From: Sphaerolaimus hirsutus
Taxonomy: Eukaryota; Nematoda; Chromadorea; Monhysterida; Sphaerolaimidae
Reading direction: 5' to 3'
NCBI GenBank assembly: GCA_964036195.1
Contig: OZ038454.1
Span: forward strand, 27,328,315-27,392,314
DNA length: 64,000 bases
Position numbers and translations under genes: made by a program
Shown here: positions 24,275 through 35,348 of the stretch, piece by piece
Position numbering within the stretch: the stretch's first letter is position 1
How the letters are laid out: each line of letters begins with the position of its first letter
Notes under the pieces: generated by a model
What the model saw: the letters and a program-made list of their open reading frames with translations, nothing else
Told to the model about the DNA's origin: nothing
The model's database searches: none

Positions 24275-24592
24275 TACCGTATTTGTTTGAATAGTTCCCC
24301 CTTGAATAATTGCCCCCTCGAATAATACCCCCTGTAAGGCGAGTGTGGAAATAATAATCCCCCCCCCCCTTTAAAGATTTGATTAACTTGTTGTACCTAA
24401 TTTTGACAAAAATGGCACGTTATTGTGTTTATAGAGCATATTTCGTGAAATGAGTTGATAGAAACATGCTTGGCAATTTTGACGAAATAATAATTCCCCC
24501 CCCTTGAATAATTCCCCCCTCGAATAGTTCCCCCTCAAAAATTTCTGACGAAATAATAATCCCCCAGGGGGATTATTCAAGCAAATACGGTA
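24275..24592 (+). repeat. R1a MITE
   Basis: TACCGTATTTGTTTGAATAG to ATTCAAGCAAATACGGTA. Confidence 0.9.
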
Positions 24593-25120
24593 TATGACGT
24601 TGACCAATCGGCATGCAGAAAATCATCCAATAGGCAATAGCCAATGGTTGCAATTGAATGCGCGCATTTCCTAGATCTTCCATTTGCACGTGCGCGGTGC
24701 GGAATTATTTGCATCAACACTTTGCGGATAGAGTTTTCCACTTTTCATCCCATGCAGTTTACATGCTCACGGTTTTCATGCTATTCTGTGTCACTTTACT
24801 TGCTAAGTATAATACTGTGGTTTACAGGCCGGCTTAGTGCGTCACTTTTCATCCAAAGTATGCCACTTTACTTACTGTAAGTGCGCCACTTTATCAACCA
24901 ACCTTTATCTATGTATTTATTTAGCAGGCTTTGGGGCATTTAACCCATCTGTACAATTTTTGTAAAATTTGTGTACTACTACTATGTTTCTTGTTTATGA
25001 CTTTTTTCAAATAGAATAAAATCACCAATTAACAAATAAAATTAAAACCCACTATGTGTTACTCAAGAAATTTTTTCCCGCGACTCAAATATCACCATGA
25101 AACACATGCACATAAAGCCG
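24593..25120. other. No recognised content
   Basis: AT-rich; no repeat family or coding signal recognised. Confidence 0.35.
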
Positions 25121-25624
25121 GAATTAGAGCTCAGCGCCGATTCGATGTGAAATGACAACGTAAAATGACGTCGTAAAATTAATTACACGAGTGTGGATCA
25201 TGCTACGGGTCTACAATTTTCTTAGGATAATATATGAATCAATACCTTAATCGTGTCCAATACTGAGTGTTATCAGCCACAACTAGAGCGAATTGAAAAA
25301 TTCAATTTTTATCATTTTACGTCATCATTTTACGTCAGGGAACTAACTTTACATTTCACGTCAATGATTGCAGGCAACCGTTGACGTGAAATGTAAAATT
25401 TGTTCCCTGACGTAAAATGATGACGTAAAATGATAAAAATTGAATTTTTCAATTCGCTCTAGTTGTGGCTGATAACACTCAGTATTGAACACGATTAAGG
25501 TATTGATTCATATATTATCCTAAGAATATTGTAGACCCGTAGCATGATCCACACTCGTGTAATTAATTTTACGACGTCATTTTACGTCGTCATTTCACGT
25601 CGAATCGACGCTGAGCTCTAATTC
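25121..25624. repeat. 504-bp near-perfect palindrome
   Basis: GAATTAGAGCTCAGCGCCGA mirrored at the right end (GACGCTGAGCTCTAATTC), with pairing continuing to a short loop near 25372. Repeated AAAATGACG / CGTCATTTTACG motifs line both arms. No target duplication found. Transcribed, it would make a ~240-bp hairpin. Confidence 0.93.
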
Positions 25625-25892
25625 AGTCATCAAAACGACAAATACCCATCCCATATCATTTTTTCATTTTCCACCAATGTGACGACTTTTGACGCATTCC
25701 GATTAATTTCTCTTGGGAATATACAAAAGCTCGGAAAGCACTCGCCGCCGTGACGATGTTGAAGCAAATTATTTAATTCGACGGGAATTAAGGATTGACC
25801 AAACAAATTGGTTTTGTTCGGCCTACCTAGGTATTTCATGTACTTGATTGAAAAAATGCGTTCTTACTGTTTTCCACATAGCGTGAATGGCC

Positions 25893-26135
25893 CTACACAC
25901 ACTAGTTTTCACCGTGACTTGTGTGAAAACTGAAATGGCCACATGGCCACATCCCGCCTACTCTTATTGTATGCTGTATGTGTTATAGTTTTCACATTTT
26001 CAAATTTAAACTTTCATAAATTTAAATTCACATTAAAATAACATAAAATCATTCAACCGTGTGGATAAATCTGCATTTGAAACAAAAATTCAGTTTTCCC
26101 ATGAGGTTACAGTGAAAACTAGGCACAATATTCAA
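25893..26135. repeat. R4-related element (ACACTAGTTTTCACC)
   Basis: CCCTACACACACTAGTTTTC on the left and CAGTGAAAACTAGGCACA on the right are inverses; a related element's right tip (GTGAAAACTAGTGTGTGTAG) appears at 44838-44865. Confidence 0.65.
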
Positions 26136-26275
26136 TGTTGCCGCACACACTAGTTTACCACCTGACAGAAGTAAACTCAGTTTGGGTGCTCATAAATTAG
26201 CTTTTAACGTATTTGTTTACCACAATGAGTTTTTAAAATTTTAGTCAACTGTGGTTGACAGACACCTCATTCTAG

Positions 26276-26779
26276 CATAGTTGTTAAAAGTTAACTACAT
26301 TTACTCAAAAATATCTAAAGGTATGCATACTCGAGTGCTTACTGTATATTTGCATATATTTTTTTAAAGTATTTGATTACCGAAAATGTACTTCAGATAG
26401 GCAGGCTTTTCAAGGTATAGAATGAAAACACAGAAAAAAAGCTAAAAATATGGAGAGAAAAAAGGTTTAAAAATGAGTATATACCATAAGCACATTTACA
26501 GAAAAAATGGGAAAAAGCACATTAACTAGTGTATTTGAAGGTTGAAATGGACAAAAAGTATGATAATTAGTCATTTTTAGTGAAAGTTAAGGCAAAATTT
26601 CTCAAAAATACACATTGGCAAAACATAAGTAAAAGCAAAAAAAAAACTTTATGTTTTCTGCACTCAGCGGGTGGGTAAAAATAAATACTTCTACTAGTAT
26701 AGTACTAGAAATACTTCTACAAATCTACTTACACTTAGACATATACTCTGAAAAATGTTTGGTACTTTTAACAACTTTG
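26276..26779. mobile_element. R6 hAT-type MITE
   Basis: Tips CATAGTTGTTAAAAG and TTTTAACAACTTTG; flanks CATTCTAG / CATTCTGG (7 of 8 match). More eroded inside than other copies. Confidence 0.82.
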
Positions 26780-26859
26780 CATTCTGGTAAACTAAAATGC
26801 ATTTAAAGCTGATTTATCAGCACCCAAATTGAGTTGACCTACTTCTTTTAAGCTGTGTA

Positions 26860-27238
26860 CAGACTGCGTTATGTGCCGAAAAATATAAAAGTAAAAAAGT
26901 TCCATAAATCTGGAATAAGGTTCCATATCCGCAAGAAAAAACAGTGAAGTATACTCACTAGTTCAGTGTACACACATGCCAAATTTCAGATAAATCGGGC
27001 CTCTCGTTCCATAGTTATAAGCATTTAAAAAATTTGATCAAAAAAAGCGAACCGACAACGTCAAATTTTTCAAATGCTTATAACTATGGAACGAAAAGCC
27101 CAATTTATCTGAAATTTGGCATGTGTGTACACTGAACTAGTGAGTATACTTCACTGTTTTTTCTTGCAGATATGGAACTTAATTCCGGATTTACGGGACT
27201 TTTTTACTTTTTTATTTGTCGGCACATAATGCAGTCTG
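26860..27238. repeat. 379-bp palindrome (CAGACTGCGTTATGTGCC)
   Basis: Arms from CAGACTGCGTTATGTGCC to GGCACATAATGCAGTCTG, pairing through ATGCTTATAACTATGGAACG to a loop near 27045. A diverged relative of one arm is at 42500-42680 (GAAGATACTCACTAATT). Confidence 0.9.
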
Positions 27239-27272
27239 AACGCAACTTAAGTAAACGAGTGTGCACAGCGTT

Positions 27273-28374
27273 AATTTGTTTGACCCTTCACACACTAACT
27301 GACAATGACAGCAAATGTCAACTGGTTCCCATTCCAATTCAATGCTTGCTGACAAGCTGACAAACGATGTTCAGATGTAAAAGTGTTGATTCGTGCCACA
27401 AATGAAGCTAGCTGTAGTGTTGGTAAAATGTTTCAGTAAAAATGTGAATAACGTTTCCTGTGAGTAAAAATTTTCACTTTCTGTTTTCCTTGAGAAAAAA
27501 TACATTTTATTCACATTTAATCATGCATAAACGTGAAAAAACCTGCTTTGCGTTTTCGTACTCGGGCGTGAGTACAAAAAAAATTACATTTACTTTGAAA
27601 AAAGTTCAGTACTCTCTGCCACTATTTACCTCTAAATTTGCTGGCAAAGTAATAAACCCCGTGGGGTCTTATGAGGAAATACAGTATGTATAAAATCTGT
27701 CAATGTGTAAATACAGGTATATGCACAATTAGTGATTTGAATGTGTAATTGTATTTATGTATTTTATGTGTTTTAGGTTATTTCATTTTACGTTTACGCT
27801 TTCCAAAAATACTAGCATGTTAACATCCCTGCTGCCTACTGGATGTTTAAAATCCTCTAGTGCTTGGGAAAATTATACAGGACAGTTAACTAAGATGTAT
27901 TGAGCTCGTCCGTTCGTGACGTCTTTATAATTTTCGTTTATTGCTTTATTTCCGTTCTAGCCCAGATGCAAAAAACAACCTAGCAGACTTATTGATAAAA
28001 AAGAAAAATACTTTTGTGAGGTTGATTACATGTTCTACAGGTTGTCACGGCATATCATAAATGTGCATTAATTAACGACATTTTGAGTGCCATTTCGCTG
28101 TTGAGTGGGCACACTGTGTGAGTGTGCGTGGGTTGCTTACAGTTTACTCACAGGACTGGTAAATATTACGCCCGCTAAAGGATTTTCTAATCTTATTTAG
28201 CCTTTTGGACACTAATTAATGGAATTTTCCCAACATTTTTGTCGCGACCGAACTGTTTATTCGGAATCATCGAAATCTGGCATCTTTTAATTTAAACCCA
28301 TGTCTCTAATTTCGCTCCAAATACTAGTTTACCAATGAAATGTTAAGAATTTAGTAAACTTATGACTGGTAATA
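27273..28374. other. No gene; repeat remnants
   Basis: 27290-27355 matches the right end of the 1131-2630 element (GTCAACTGGTTCCCATT). 27410-27625 resembles an eroded R6. The rest is unassigned. Confidence 0.4.
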
Positions 28375-28382
28375 ATCGTGTC

Positions 28383-28815
28383 CAGGGACGTATCCAGAAT
28401 TTTTGAGCGGGGGGCTGCTTGTTTATGGGGGCCGGCGAACGGGGGGGCCCCCCCAAAATTTTTCCCTATAAAGGGACGGAAAGGCGTTTTGGCGCTAGCG
28501 CCATACACAGGCGCCACGCCATGGCGCCATTGGTGTTGGCGCCAGCGCCAGGAACCGCTTTATATGTATGTAAATATGCATACATAAACAGCGAAAGTCG
28601 CAAAAATGTGTTCATTGCCGAGATATTGGTCTACAGGGACCGATCCGCACAAATTACCATGTGTAGTATTGCGAGCTTGTGCGCAAACTTTTTTGAGAAA
28701 CATCGAAAAATATGTAGGAAAAGTTGCATTTACCGGGACTTGTTAGGTCTCACCCCGGGAAGGGGGGGCTGCAGCTTCCCCCCCCCCCCCGCCCCCCCCC
28801 CTGGATACGTCCTTG
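28383..28815 (+). mobile_element. hAT-type element, duplication ATCGTGTC
   Basis: Tips CAGGGACGTATCCAG and CTGGATACGTCCTTG; flanks ATCGTGTC (28375-28382, 28816-28823) identical. The interior has GCGCCACGCCATGGCGCC at 28510-28530 and C/G runs. The 158-codon frame at 28419-28895 crosses the element edge and is not a gene. Confidence 0.94.
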
Positions 28816-28823
28816 ATCGTGTC

Positions 28824-30060
28824 CTAGTAGAGTATATTTGGACATATCAACGTGCATCGCTACACAAACTAGTATACCTATGTACATATGTGTAGCTGCG
28901 ATGCAAACTGCGACCAATATATATACATCATGTACATTGCATACGTGATGTACATCATTTCAGACGGCGGGTATTTCGAGGGGGGGGGGTATTTTTTCCC
29001 CAGCTCAAAAACACCTGGGGGTATTTCGAGGGGGTGGGGGTAATTCAAGGGGGGTATTTCGAGGAAATAAGGTATATTTGATTATAGCTGAGCGGCAGTA
29101 TGCAACGTATAATAATTGCGCACATCCACTATAGGTACCTATTCACAATTTTCACCTGCACAATCTTGTGTTTCAAACAGTAATTAATTGCACACGTAGA
29201 ACCGCTCGCCGCACACGCTCGCCGGTTTTATCCCGAAATAAAAGTTGAAACGAATCTTATGTCCAAAAGTAAGATTCGGAAACAAAAAATTTAACGTTAG
29301 GATATGATACTACAAGATTTGGATACGATACAATAAGATTTGAATTCACATGACACTTTACAGAGTTTTTACATGACACGTGACCTGACACTTTACAGAG
29401 TTTTTACATGACACATGACCTGACATTTTACAGGTTCTTTTGCACAACACCTGACATTTTACAGGGTATTTTACATGTCACGTCATTTTACAGAGTATTT
29501 TACTGGGTCTTGAGCTGTGAGGGTTGGGCATTTCATAATTTTCTGTTCCGAATCTCGGTTCTCAATTTAAAAAGTTTCGGTTTGGTTATGGGTTCTTGGT
29601 TACTCAAAATTTACGGTTCGGCTATAGTTCCGGTTCTCAAGTCCGGTTCCAGTTCGGCTCTTTCGGTTCCAAAATGATTATAATTTCGATTCCTGGTAAT
29701 AAAATTATCGGCTCTCATGTTAAAAAAAACTACAATGCAGCTCATGACGCCACACTAGTGATGTAAACTGCCGGGCAATTTAAATGGAATTTCAATTTTT
29801 TTAATTTCAATTGATTTTTACCCAGCCCGAAAGTGATCTTAGGCTAGGCCAATTGGTGTGGAGATACCCCCATGTGTTGCCAATGTTCACCCCAAATTGG
29901 ACCCCTGTGCTGTAGCTGCAGACACAGGGGCATTTTCTGCAAAGAAATTTTTGGCTGGCCAATATAAATGGAATTTTCACAAATTACAAAGAATCAGTGA
30001 TTTTATGTCCTAAAACAGGCTAATAAGTTTACAGGGGGTGCAAAACAATCACTCAATAAG
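28824..30060. other. No gene; R1 and CWG remnants
   Basis: 28972-29072 has R1 half-ends. 29340-29510 has repeated GACACTTTACAGAGTTTTTACATG, like CWG arms without tips. 29540-29680 is GGTTCTCAAGTCCGGTTCC-type simple sequence that recurs at 30340-30450. 29860-29990 resembles the inside of 1131-2630. Confidence 0.45.
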
Positions 30061-30265
30061 AAGATCAAAAGCACCATTTAAAAAGCACCAGAAGTTTGGC
30101 GCTAATTGCGATGCGGCAATGATGGCATAGCAAAATGGCGCTAAAGCTGATGATTTTGAACCATTGCGCCAAGTGACTATGGCGCAGGAGGACTTCAGCA
30201 CTAAGCACCAAACGTGCCATGGTGCTTTCACATCGGTTTTTGTTCGGTGCCAGCAGTAGGTTACA
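30061..30265. repeat. Decayed GCGCC satellite
   Basis: Many mutated copies of GGCGCTAAGCGCCA-like motifs (AAAATGGCGCTAAAGC, GTGCCATGGTGCTTTCACAT). Tip TTTCACATCGG is perhaps a decayed hAT end. Confidence 0.5.
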
Positions 30266-30687
30266 TCTTTGCGGTAGGAAGGTGACCGGACACAACCGAT
30301 ATGCTTGGTCACGGAGTTTTATGAAAGTGCATTGATCGGTTCTTTCGGGTATCGAGTTTCGGTTCCGGGTTCAAAGTTCGGGTATAAAGTTCGGTACCGG
30401 TTCTCAGTCCCAAAATATGCTCGGAACCCCGGTTCGGTTCGGTTTCCCAACCATACCACCTGGTCTCATCAAAGCCAACCACTGGCGCAGCGGCGACAAT
30501 ATGCACGCGCTCAACTTTTCACATGCATAAACGATGCGCGTGGCTTGTTCGCAGCTGCGACAAGTTGCCATGTGGAAACTGCAGCGTATGTTCGGTCGAG
30601 TGAGCAGAAATGCAATTTGTGCCATCGTAAATTGTGTTTTTTAACTTTTTTTTCAAAACAATGATTCTGTTGCACGATGAGGTTCTG

Positions 30688-30917
30688 GTGGCAGTTCCGC
30701 AAAATGAGAATTGAGGAGTGAAATGGCAAAGGCGTAGTAAAAGCGCAAAGCCGAAGTGAAATGGCAAGTGAATTGGCAAAAGCAAAGTAAAAAAAAGTAA
30801 TTTCTCTTCGCTTTTGCCATTTTACTTGCCAATTCATTTGGCGTTTCACTTGGCCTTTGCGCTTTTACTTCGCCTTTGCCATTTCACTTCTCACTTCTCA
30901 TTTTGCGGAACTGGCAC
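30688..30917 (-). mobile_element. CWG element, 230 bp
   Basis: Tips GTGGCAGTTCCGCAAAATGA and TTTTGCGGAACTGGCAC; duplication CTG (30685-30687, 30918-30920). On the minus strand: CAG|GTGCC...GCCAC|CAG. Arms hold GAAATGGCAAAGGCG-type repeats. Confidence 0.88.
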
Positions 30918-30920
30918 CTG

Positions 30921-31060
30921 GTGGCAGTCCCGCAGTCCCGCACCCTGTGAAGTGTCATGCGAAGTGTCCATCAAAATATAAGAAGAAAGGTGTTTATTAC
31001 TGAAACATTTTGCATGAAATTTGACACTACTTTATACTTTACAGGGTGCGGGACTGGCAC
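30921..31060. mobile_element. CWG element directly abutting the previous one
   Basis: Tips GTGGCAGTCCCGCAGTCCCG and GGGTGCGGGACTGGCAC. It shares the CTG at 30918-30920 with its neighbour; the right flank is CCG, one mismatch. Confidence 0.8.
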
Positions 31061-31202
31061 CCGTGCGTTAGCGTTCTTCCCGGCAGACGCATTTTCCATA
31101 TAAAATCTATCTAGGTACCTAACTAAATAGGTAACCTTTTTAACACACATGTAAGCATTCTTAGCCATTTTGCCTAGTTTTGTTAGTTCCTTGCATGTTT
31201 AG

Positions 31203-31623
31203 CAGAGTGGAGAAAACGTATCTACACTTACTTATTTATAATCACTTTTACATTTACGTTTTCCCTTATACTCTGAAAAAAATACCCTTATACTCTGAAA
31301 GTGACGTTTTCCTACTGACAATACCCTGGCACCAGAAAACGTCAAAATTTGGTAAATCATGCCAAAGTTATGAAAATGATTATGAGTGAAAATAAAATAT
31401 TCACGATTACGTTTTCCGGGGGAAAAGTATAGCTTCCCAAAACAGGTATATTTAATGAAAATGCACTGTTTCAACATTGGAGAGTATTTTAAAATATTTC
31501 TGTTGATTTTTTATTTTATGCTTTCTCAGGTATTTCGAAAATACCTTACGTTTTAGTATAAATACTCTCAATTTCAAAAAGGTGTTTACGTTTACCAAAA
31601 GTACCGATATTTAAACAACTCTG
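31203..31623. mobile_element. R6 hAT-type MITE, duplication ATGTTTAG
   Basis: Tips CAGAGTGGAGAAAACG and ATTTAAACAACTCTG; flanks ATGTTTAG (31195-31202, 31624-31631) identical. Confidence 0.9.
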
Positions 31624-31631
31624 ATGTTTAG

Positions 31632-32192
31632 TCTAGCCGATTAATTGACTACCATATTCCATCTGAATACAGAATCTAAAATACACTCAAAAACCTTCTC
31701 ATGAAGCACGTGGCAGCGGGCTGCACGTGAAGCTGCCTTTGTGACATCACTTCACGCGCTTCCACACGCTTCACGAAATTTAAAGGTGAAGTGTCTTCAC
31801 ACACTTCACCTGTCATTGCGATAGGCAAAATTCGCGAAGCGCAACATACTTTGCTTTGGTTCGTGAAGTGTCGTGAAGCGTGTGGAGACGCAGTGAAGGC
31901 ATTGCAGTGAACGTGAAGACACATCACAACGCCTCACACACCCAATTTGTTGCTAGTAGAGCTGTAGCAAATGTGATTAAGCTTTCAGTGAATTTGATGG
32001 TGATTTTATCATGCGATTTGTCGTATTCATCTGATTACGGTGACATTCTCTGTAGACTAAGCGTTCCGCTTTCAGAATGTACATATTTACTGACCATTAT
32101 GTGCTTTATATATGTGTCACATTTCTAATTTTGTCGCTAATTGCGGTCGTGTGGAAATCGTCGCGAGTTATCATGCATATTTATCGTAAATA
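31632..32192. other. CTTCAC-rich segment and unassigned sequence
   Basis: 31690-31940 holds GCTTCCACACGCTTCACG, AAGTGTCTTCACACACTTCA and GTGAAGCGTGTGGAGACG, the same motif set as at 7546-7870. 31941-32192 has nothing recognised. Confidence 0.5.
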
Positions 32193-32580
32193 TTGTCGCT
32201 GCCCACATTAGTTTACTAATGGAATTTTACTTTTTTATACTAGCTCATAAATCAGCCTTAAAAGCATCTGAGTTTACTTGCATGAGTTATTTTTACTCTC
32301 CGTCAACTTTAATTGATGAACTGCCCGCGTGGTTCCCGCTGGAAGCGTGCCAACGATTTTGTTACGCATGCGATTTTCATAAAAAGTTCAAAAAGTCAAC
32401 TCTGTTATAACTCTATACGTTAACTTATTCACAACAATGATTTTTTTCATCTTTTATACAAAAATCGCATGCTATATGATCATTGGCACACTTCCAACGT
32501 GAGATATAAATGAGTGCGAGGGCAGAGTATCATGTCCGCCGAGTATATGAGTTTACCAAATTTTAATGTAGTAAACTACA
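32193..32580. repeat. R4 MITE split by R3
   Basis: CGCTGCCCACATTAGTTTAC ... CCGTCAACTTTAATTGATG then, after the insert, GAGTTTACCAAATTTTAATG and GTAGTAAACTACACAA. The R3 copy is 32322-32547. Confidence 0.7.
32322..32547 (+). repeat. R3 MITE, left tip truncated
   Basis: Starts within the family at CCGCGTGGTTCCCGCTGGAA and ends CGCCGAGTATA. Confidence 0.82.
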
Positions 32581-33126
32581 CAATAAGTGATACCGTGGAC
32601 ATCGATTTAAGCTGTTTTGCTTCCGCTGCGAGGAGCTGATAAATAGTACAGGTATTTTTCATATTCATTTCCAAATCTAGCAATTTACATCAGCGAATAA
32701 GGTTTATAGAGATTTGATAATTTGATCCGTCGAGCCGTGACTTTTTACATGTGTTATCATTTTTCACATTTTACCGGAAACTACCTTCTCCATACTTATT
32801 TATTTATTTCTGTTTGTGGATGCTGTTTACATCACAGTAATAATGCACGTCATAAATATTCAGTAGCAACGAACCTACTCATCTACCAATTACAAAGCTT
32901 TTATCTCAGATTTTTATCTTTAAGTGTATGTATCTTTAATTACACGTAAATGCTTTATCAAGTATGTTTTGTGATTATACTCCATGTGAAGAGAACTGTA
33001 GGTATACTCTACTTAAAAATGTGAGGTCCACGTCTAAATGTCTATAAGTCCATAATTTCGAAAGTTGAATTAAGCACGGAAACGTCGTCTAGAATTGCTC
33101 CTGCACATTTGTCACTTTTTCTAAGA
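32581..33126. other. No recognised content
   Basis: AT-rich unique-looking sequence; the 75-codon frame at 32722-32949 lacks family features. Confidence 0.35.
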
Positions 33127-33476
33127 CCTTTTTTTGTGACGATTCGACAACACTAAGGTTCAATAAGTTGACTAGTTCACAGTTGACAGTTCGACAAGGT
33201 TCAATAAGTTGAGAAAAAGGTTCCAGATGCATGAGAAAAAGTGGTCAACTACCGTATTTCCTCGAAATACCCCCCCTTGAAATACCCCCCCCCCCCTCGT
33301 TTGACCCCCCCCCTCTCGAGACCACTATGAAACAATCACCCCCCCCCTCGAAATACCCCCCCCCCCCAAATTGAGTGTAAAGAGAACGTACATGACAAAT
33401 ACGGCAGTTTGTGTTCTGCGTAGTGCAGAACACACGTTAAAACAATGTCGGTGTCACGTTAGAACAGTGTACATAC

Positions 33477-34386
33477 CAGAGTTGGAAAAACGTATTTACG
33501 TTTACCCGAAATACCCGGTTATTCGGGTATTTATACTTACGTTTACGTTTACGTTTTCCAAAAATACCATTACGTTTTGTTACGTTTTCCTGACCAAAAT
33601 ACCCGGGTACTAGGGAAAATGTAAAAAACTTGTGATCGTTCACATGTGCACATGTTCAAATGGGGTGCACCACCTGCAGCAGCATAAACGTCACATGTAT
33701 ACATACAAACATGTAGTGTATGAAAAAAGTGACTGCACGGTTGCACTTAAGTACACATGAAATACTGGGTACATATTCATAAATGTGTTCAAAAGCTGAA
33801 CACAAAAACCTTTGTTTGTTTCTGGAGCGTTGTGTTTATAAATTTTTTGTGATGAATTCCGACGACGCCACTAGCAACAACTGTGAGTAGTACATGTTCC
33901 AAAACTGGCAGGGTGAGTGCAAGCTCTGGTGCCAATCCCAGACTCTGTAGGATGCCCTGTAAAATGTAAAATTTCATGCAAATGTCAAAACTCATGTAAA
34001 ATGCCCAGCAAAATGGCAAAGATTTGCCACCTTCCAGGGCACTTTGCAAGACTTTAGACACTTTGCATGCCATTTGACATTTTACAAAGCATTTTACAGG
34101 GTCTGGGACTCCCCCAGTATCACCAGCGTTAGTTGGATTTAGCCACACTTACTACAGAAAGTGGTGCAGATGGAATGATTGACCCACTTGAAGGTGAAAA
34201 TAATGGTATATTCCAAAGCACAATGGCAAATATGGTGTGTAAAATTTTTTTACGTTTACGTTTTTTTTACGTATTCCTTGGTATTTTAAAAATACCTTAC
34301 GTTTTAGTATTTATACTTTTTATTTGTAAAAGGTATTTACGTTTACGTTTACGTTTTCCAAAAATACCAGTATTTGCACAACTCTG
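33477..34386. mobile_element. R6-type hAT element, duplication GTACATAC
   Basis: Tips CAGAGTTGGAAAAACG and TTGCACAACTCTG; flanks GTACATAC (33469-33476, 34387-34394) identical. Arms have TTTACGTTTACGTTTACG tracts. Enlarged to 910 bp, in part by the CWG copy 33929-34114. Confidence 0.92.
33929..34114 (+). mobile_element. CWG element nested in R6
   Basis: Tips GTGCCAATCCCAGACTCTG and CAGGGTCTGGGACTCCCC; flanks CTG (33926-33928) and CAG (34115-34117), so the duplication is imperfect. 186 bp, nearly a full hairpin. Sense right border reads CCCCAG|. Confidence 0.82.
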
Positions 34387-34628
34387 GTACATACCATCTA
34401 CATACTAATATTAGTCTACAGAACCTTATAAATGGCGGTTTTTGTTGCATTTTTCGACGTCTGCATACGTTTCAGACGACAATTTCGTACTTGGTTTGCA
34501 AAAATTTTCTTGTGAAATAATAACCCCCCCCCCTCGAAATACCCCCCTCCTCGTTTAACCCCCCCCCCCTCTCGGGACCACTATGAAACAATCACCCCCC
34601 GGGGGGTATTTCGAGGAAATACGGTATA

Positions 34629-34842
34629 CATTCTACCTAGGCGAAAGAACATGTCAAATTGCAGAAATGTACTTGCAGCTCAAGGGTTATAGACGTTTGA
34701 AAAATGTTGCCTTTGTCGCCGGTTGTCGGAAGTTACCCGACAGCGAGCGACAACAGCAAATAATTTTCAGACGTTATAACTCTAGTCTTGAGGTAAATGC
34801 ACGCTTCTGCAATTTGACATACATATTCGCCTAGGTAGAATG
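34629..34842. repeat. Palindromic MITE (CATTCTACCTAGGCGAA)
   Basis: CATTCTACCTAGGCGAAAG mirrored by ATTCGCCTAGGTAGAATG. Inner arms include CATGTCAAATTGCAGAA / CTTCTGCAATTTGACAT; the loop is near 34735 (GTTGTCGGAAGTTACCCGACA). Confidence 0.85.
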
Positions 34843-34932
34843 TATAGATGACCACTTTTTCTCATGCATATGGAACCTTTTTAATCAACTTATTGAACTT
34901 TTGAGTTTTGTCGATTCGTCACAAAAAAAACG

Positions 34933-35348
34933 TGTAAACGCGGCCTAAATGTCACTTGTCTTTTTTTCAAGTGTCACAGGTTGACACTTTTAGGACAAGA
35001 CAGAACAATTTTTCAAAAATATCCAGCAAGTTGTGGATAACTCCATGCTGTATCCAAGAAAAAGTCGATAAATCCACACTTTGTGGTGAAGAAATACCAT
35101 ATTTCCTTGAAATATCCCCACGGGGTTTATTCTTTCGCCAGCAAATTTTGAGGGTGCCGGACTTATATTTGAGTAAATACTGTATCTCACACCAACATTT
35201 TTCAGTAGTAAACTAACTAAATAAATGGTAACAACTCAACCCACTCATTTTTCCAGCTGCCTAGTGGCTGTCATGGACATTGGATATTTATCTCGGCGCG
35301 CCTCTGATAATTTTCTACCACGCCATAATTGAAAGACATCCTATTATC
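34933..35348. other. R1 fragment and unassigned sequence
   Basis: 35094-35183 is a small R1-like piece (ACCATATTTCCTTGAAATAT to AGTAAATACTGTA). Otherwise nothing. Confidence 0.5.

Larger units (their letters stand above)
26145..27272. repeat. R4 MITE split by R6 and by a palindrome
   Basis: Left GCCGCACACACTAGTTTACC; right AAGTAAACGAGTGTGCACAGC. Between lie CACCTCATTCTAG | R6 | CATTCTGGTAAACTAAAATG and the 26860-27238 palindrome. Confidence 0.65.
33250..34626 (+). repeat. R1 MITE split by R6
   Basis: TACCGTATTTCCTCGAAATA to TCGAGGAAATACGGTA; arms include GACCACTATGAAACAATCAC. The core AGAGAACGTACATGACAAAT is shared with 62001-62427. Confidence 0.88.
33127..34932. mobile_element. Outer TIR element hosting five further insertions
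   Basis: Left 33127-33249 (TTTTTGTGACGATTCGACAA, then TTCCAGATGCATGAGAAAAA) is mirrored at 34847-34932 (TTTTTCTCATGCATATGGAA, then TTGTCGATTCGTCACAAAAA). Between them lie an R1 MITE, an R6, a CWG element and a GCCTAGG palindrome. Confidence 0.8.

Noticed and set aside
28419..28895. 158-codon open frame, plus strand
   Set aside because: It runs through a hAT element's tip and poly-C/G tracts into its flank; no domain and biased composition.
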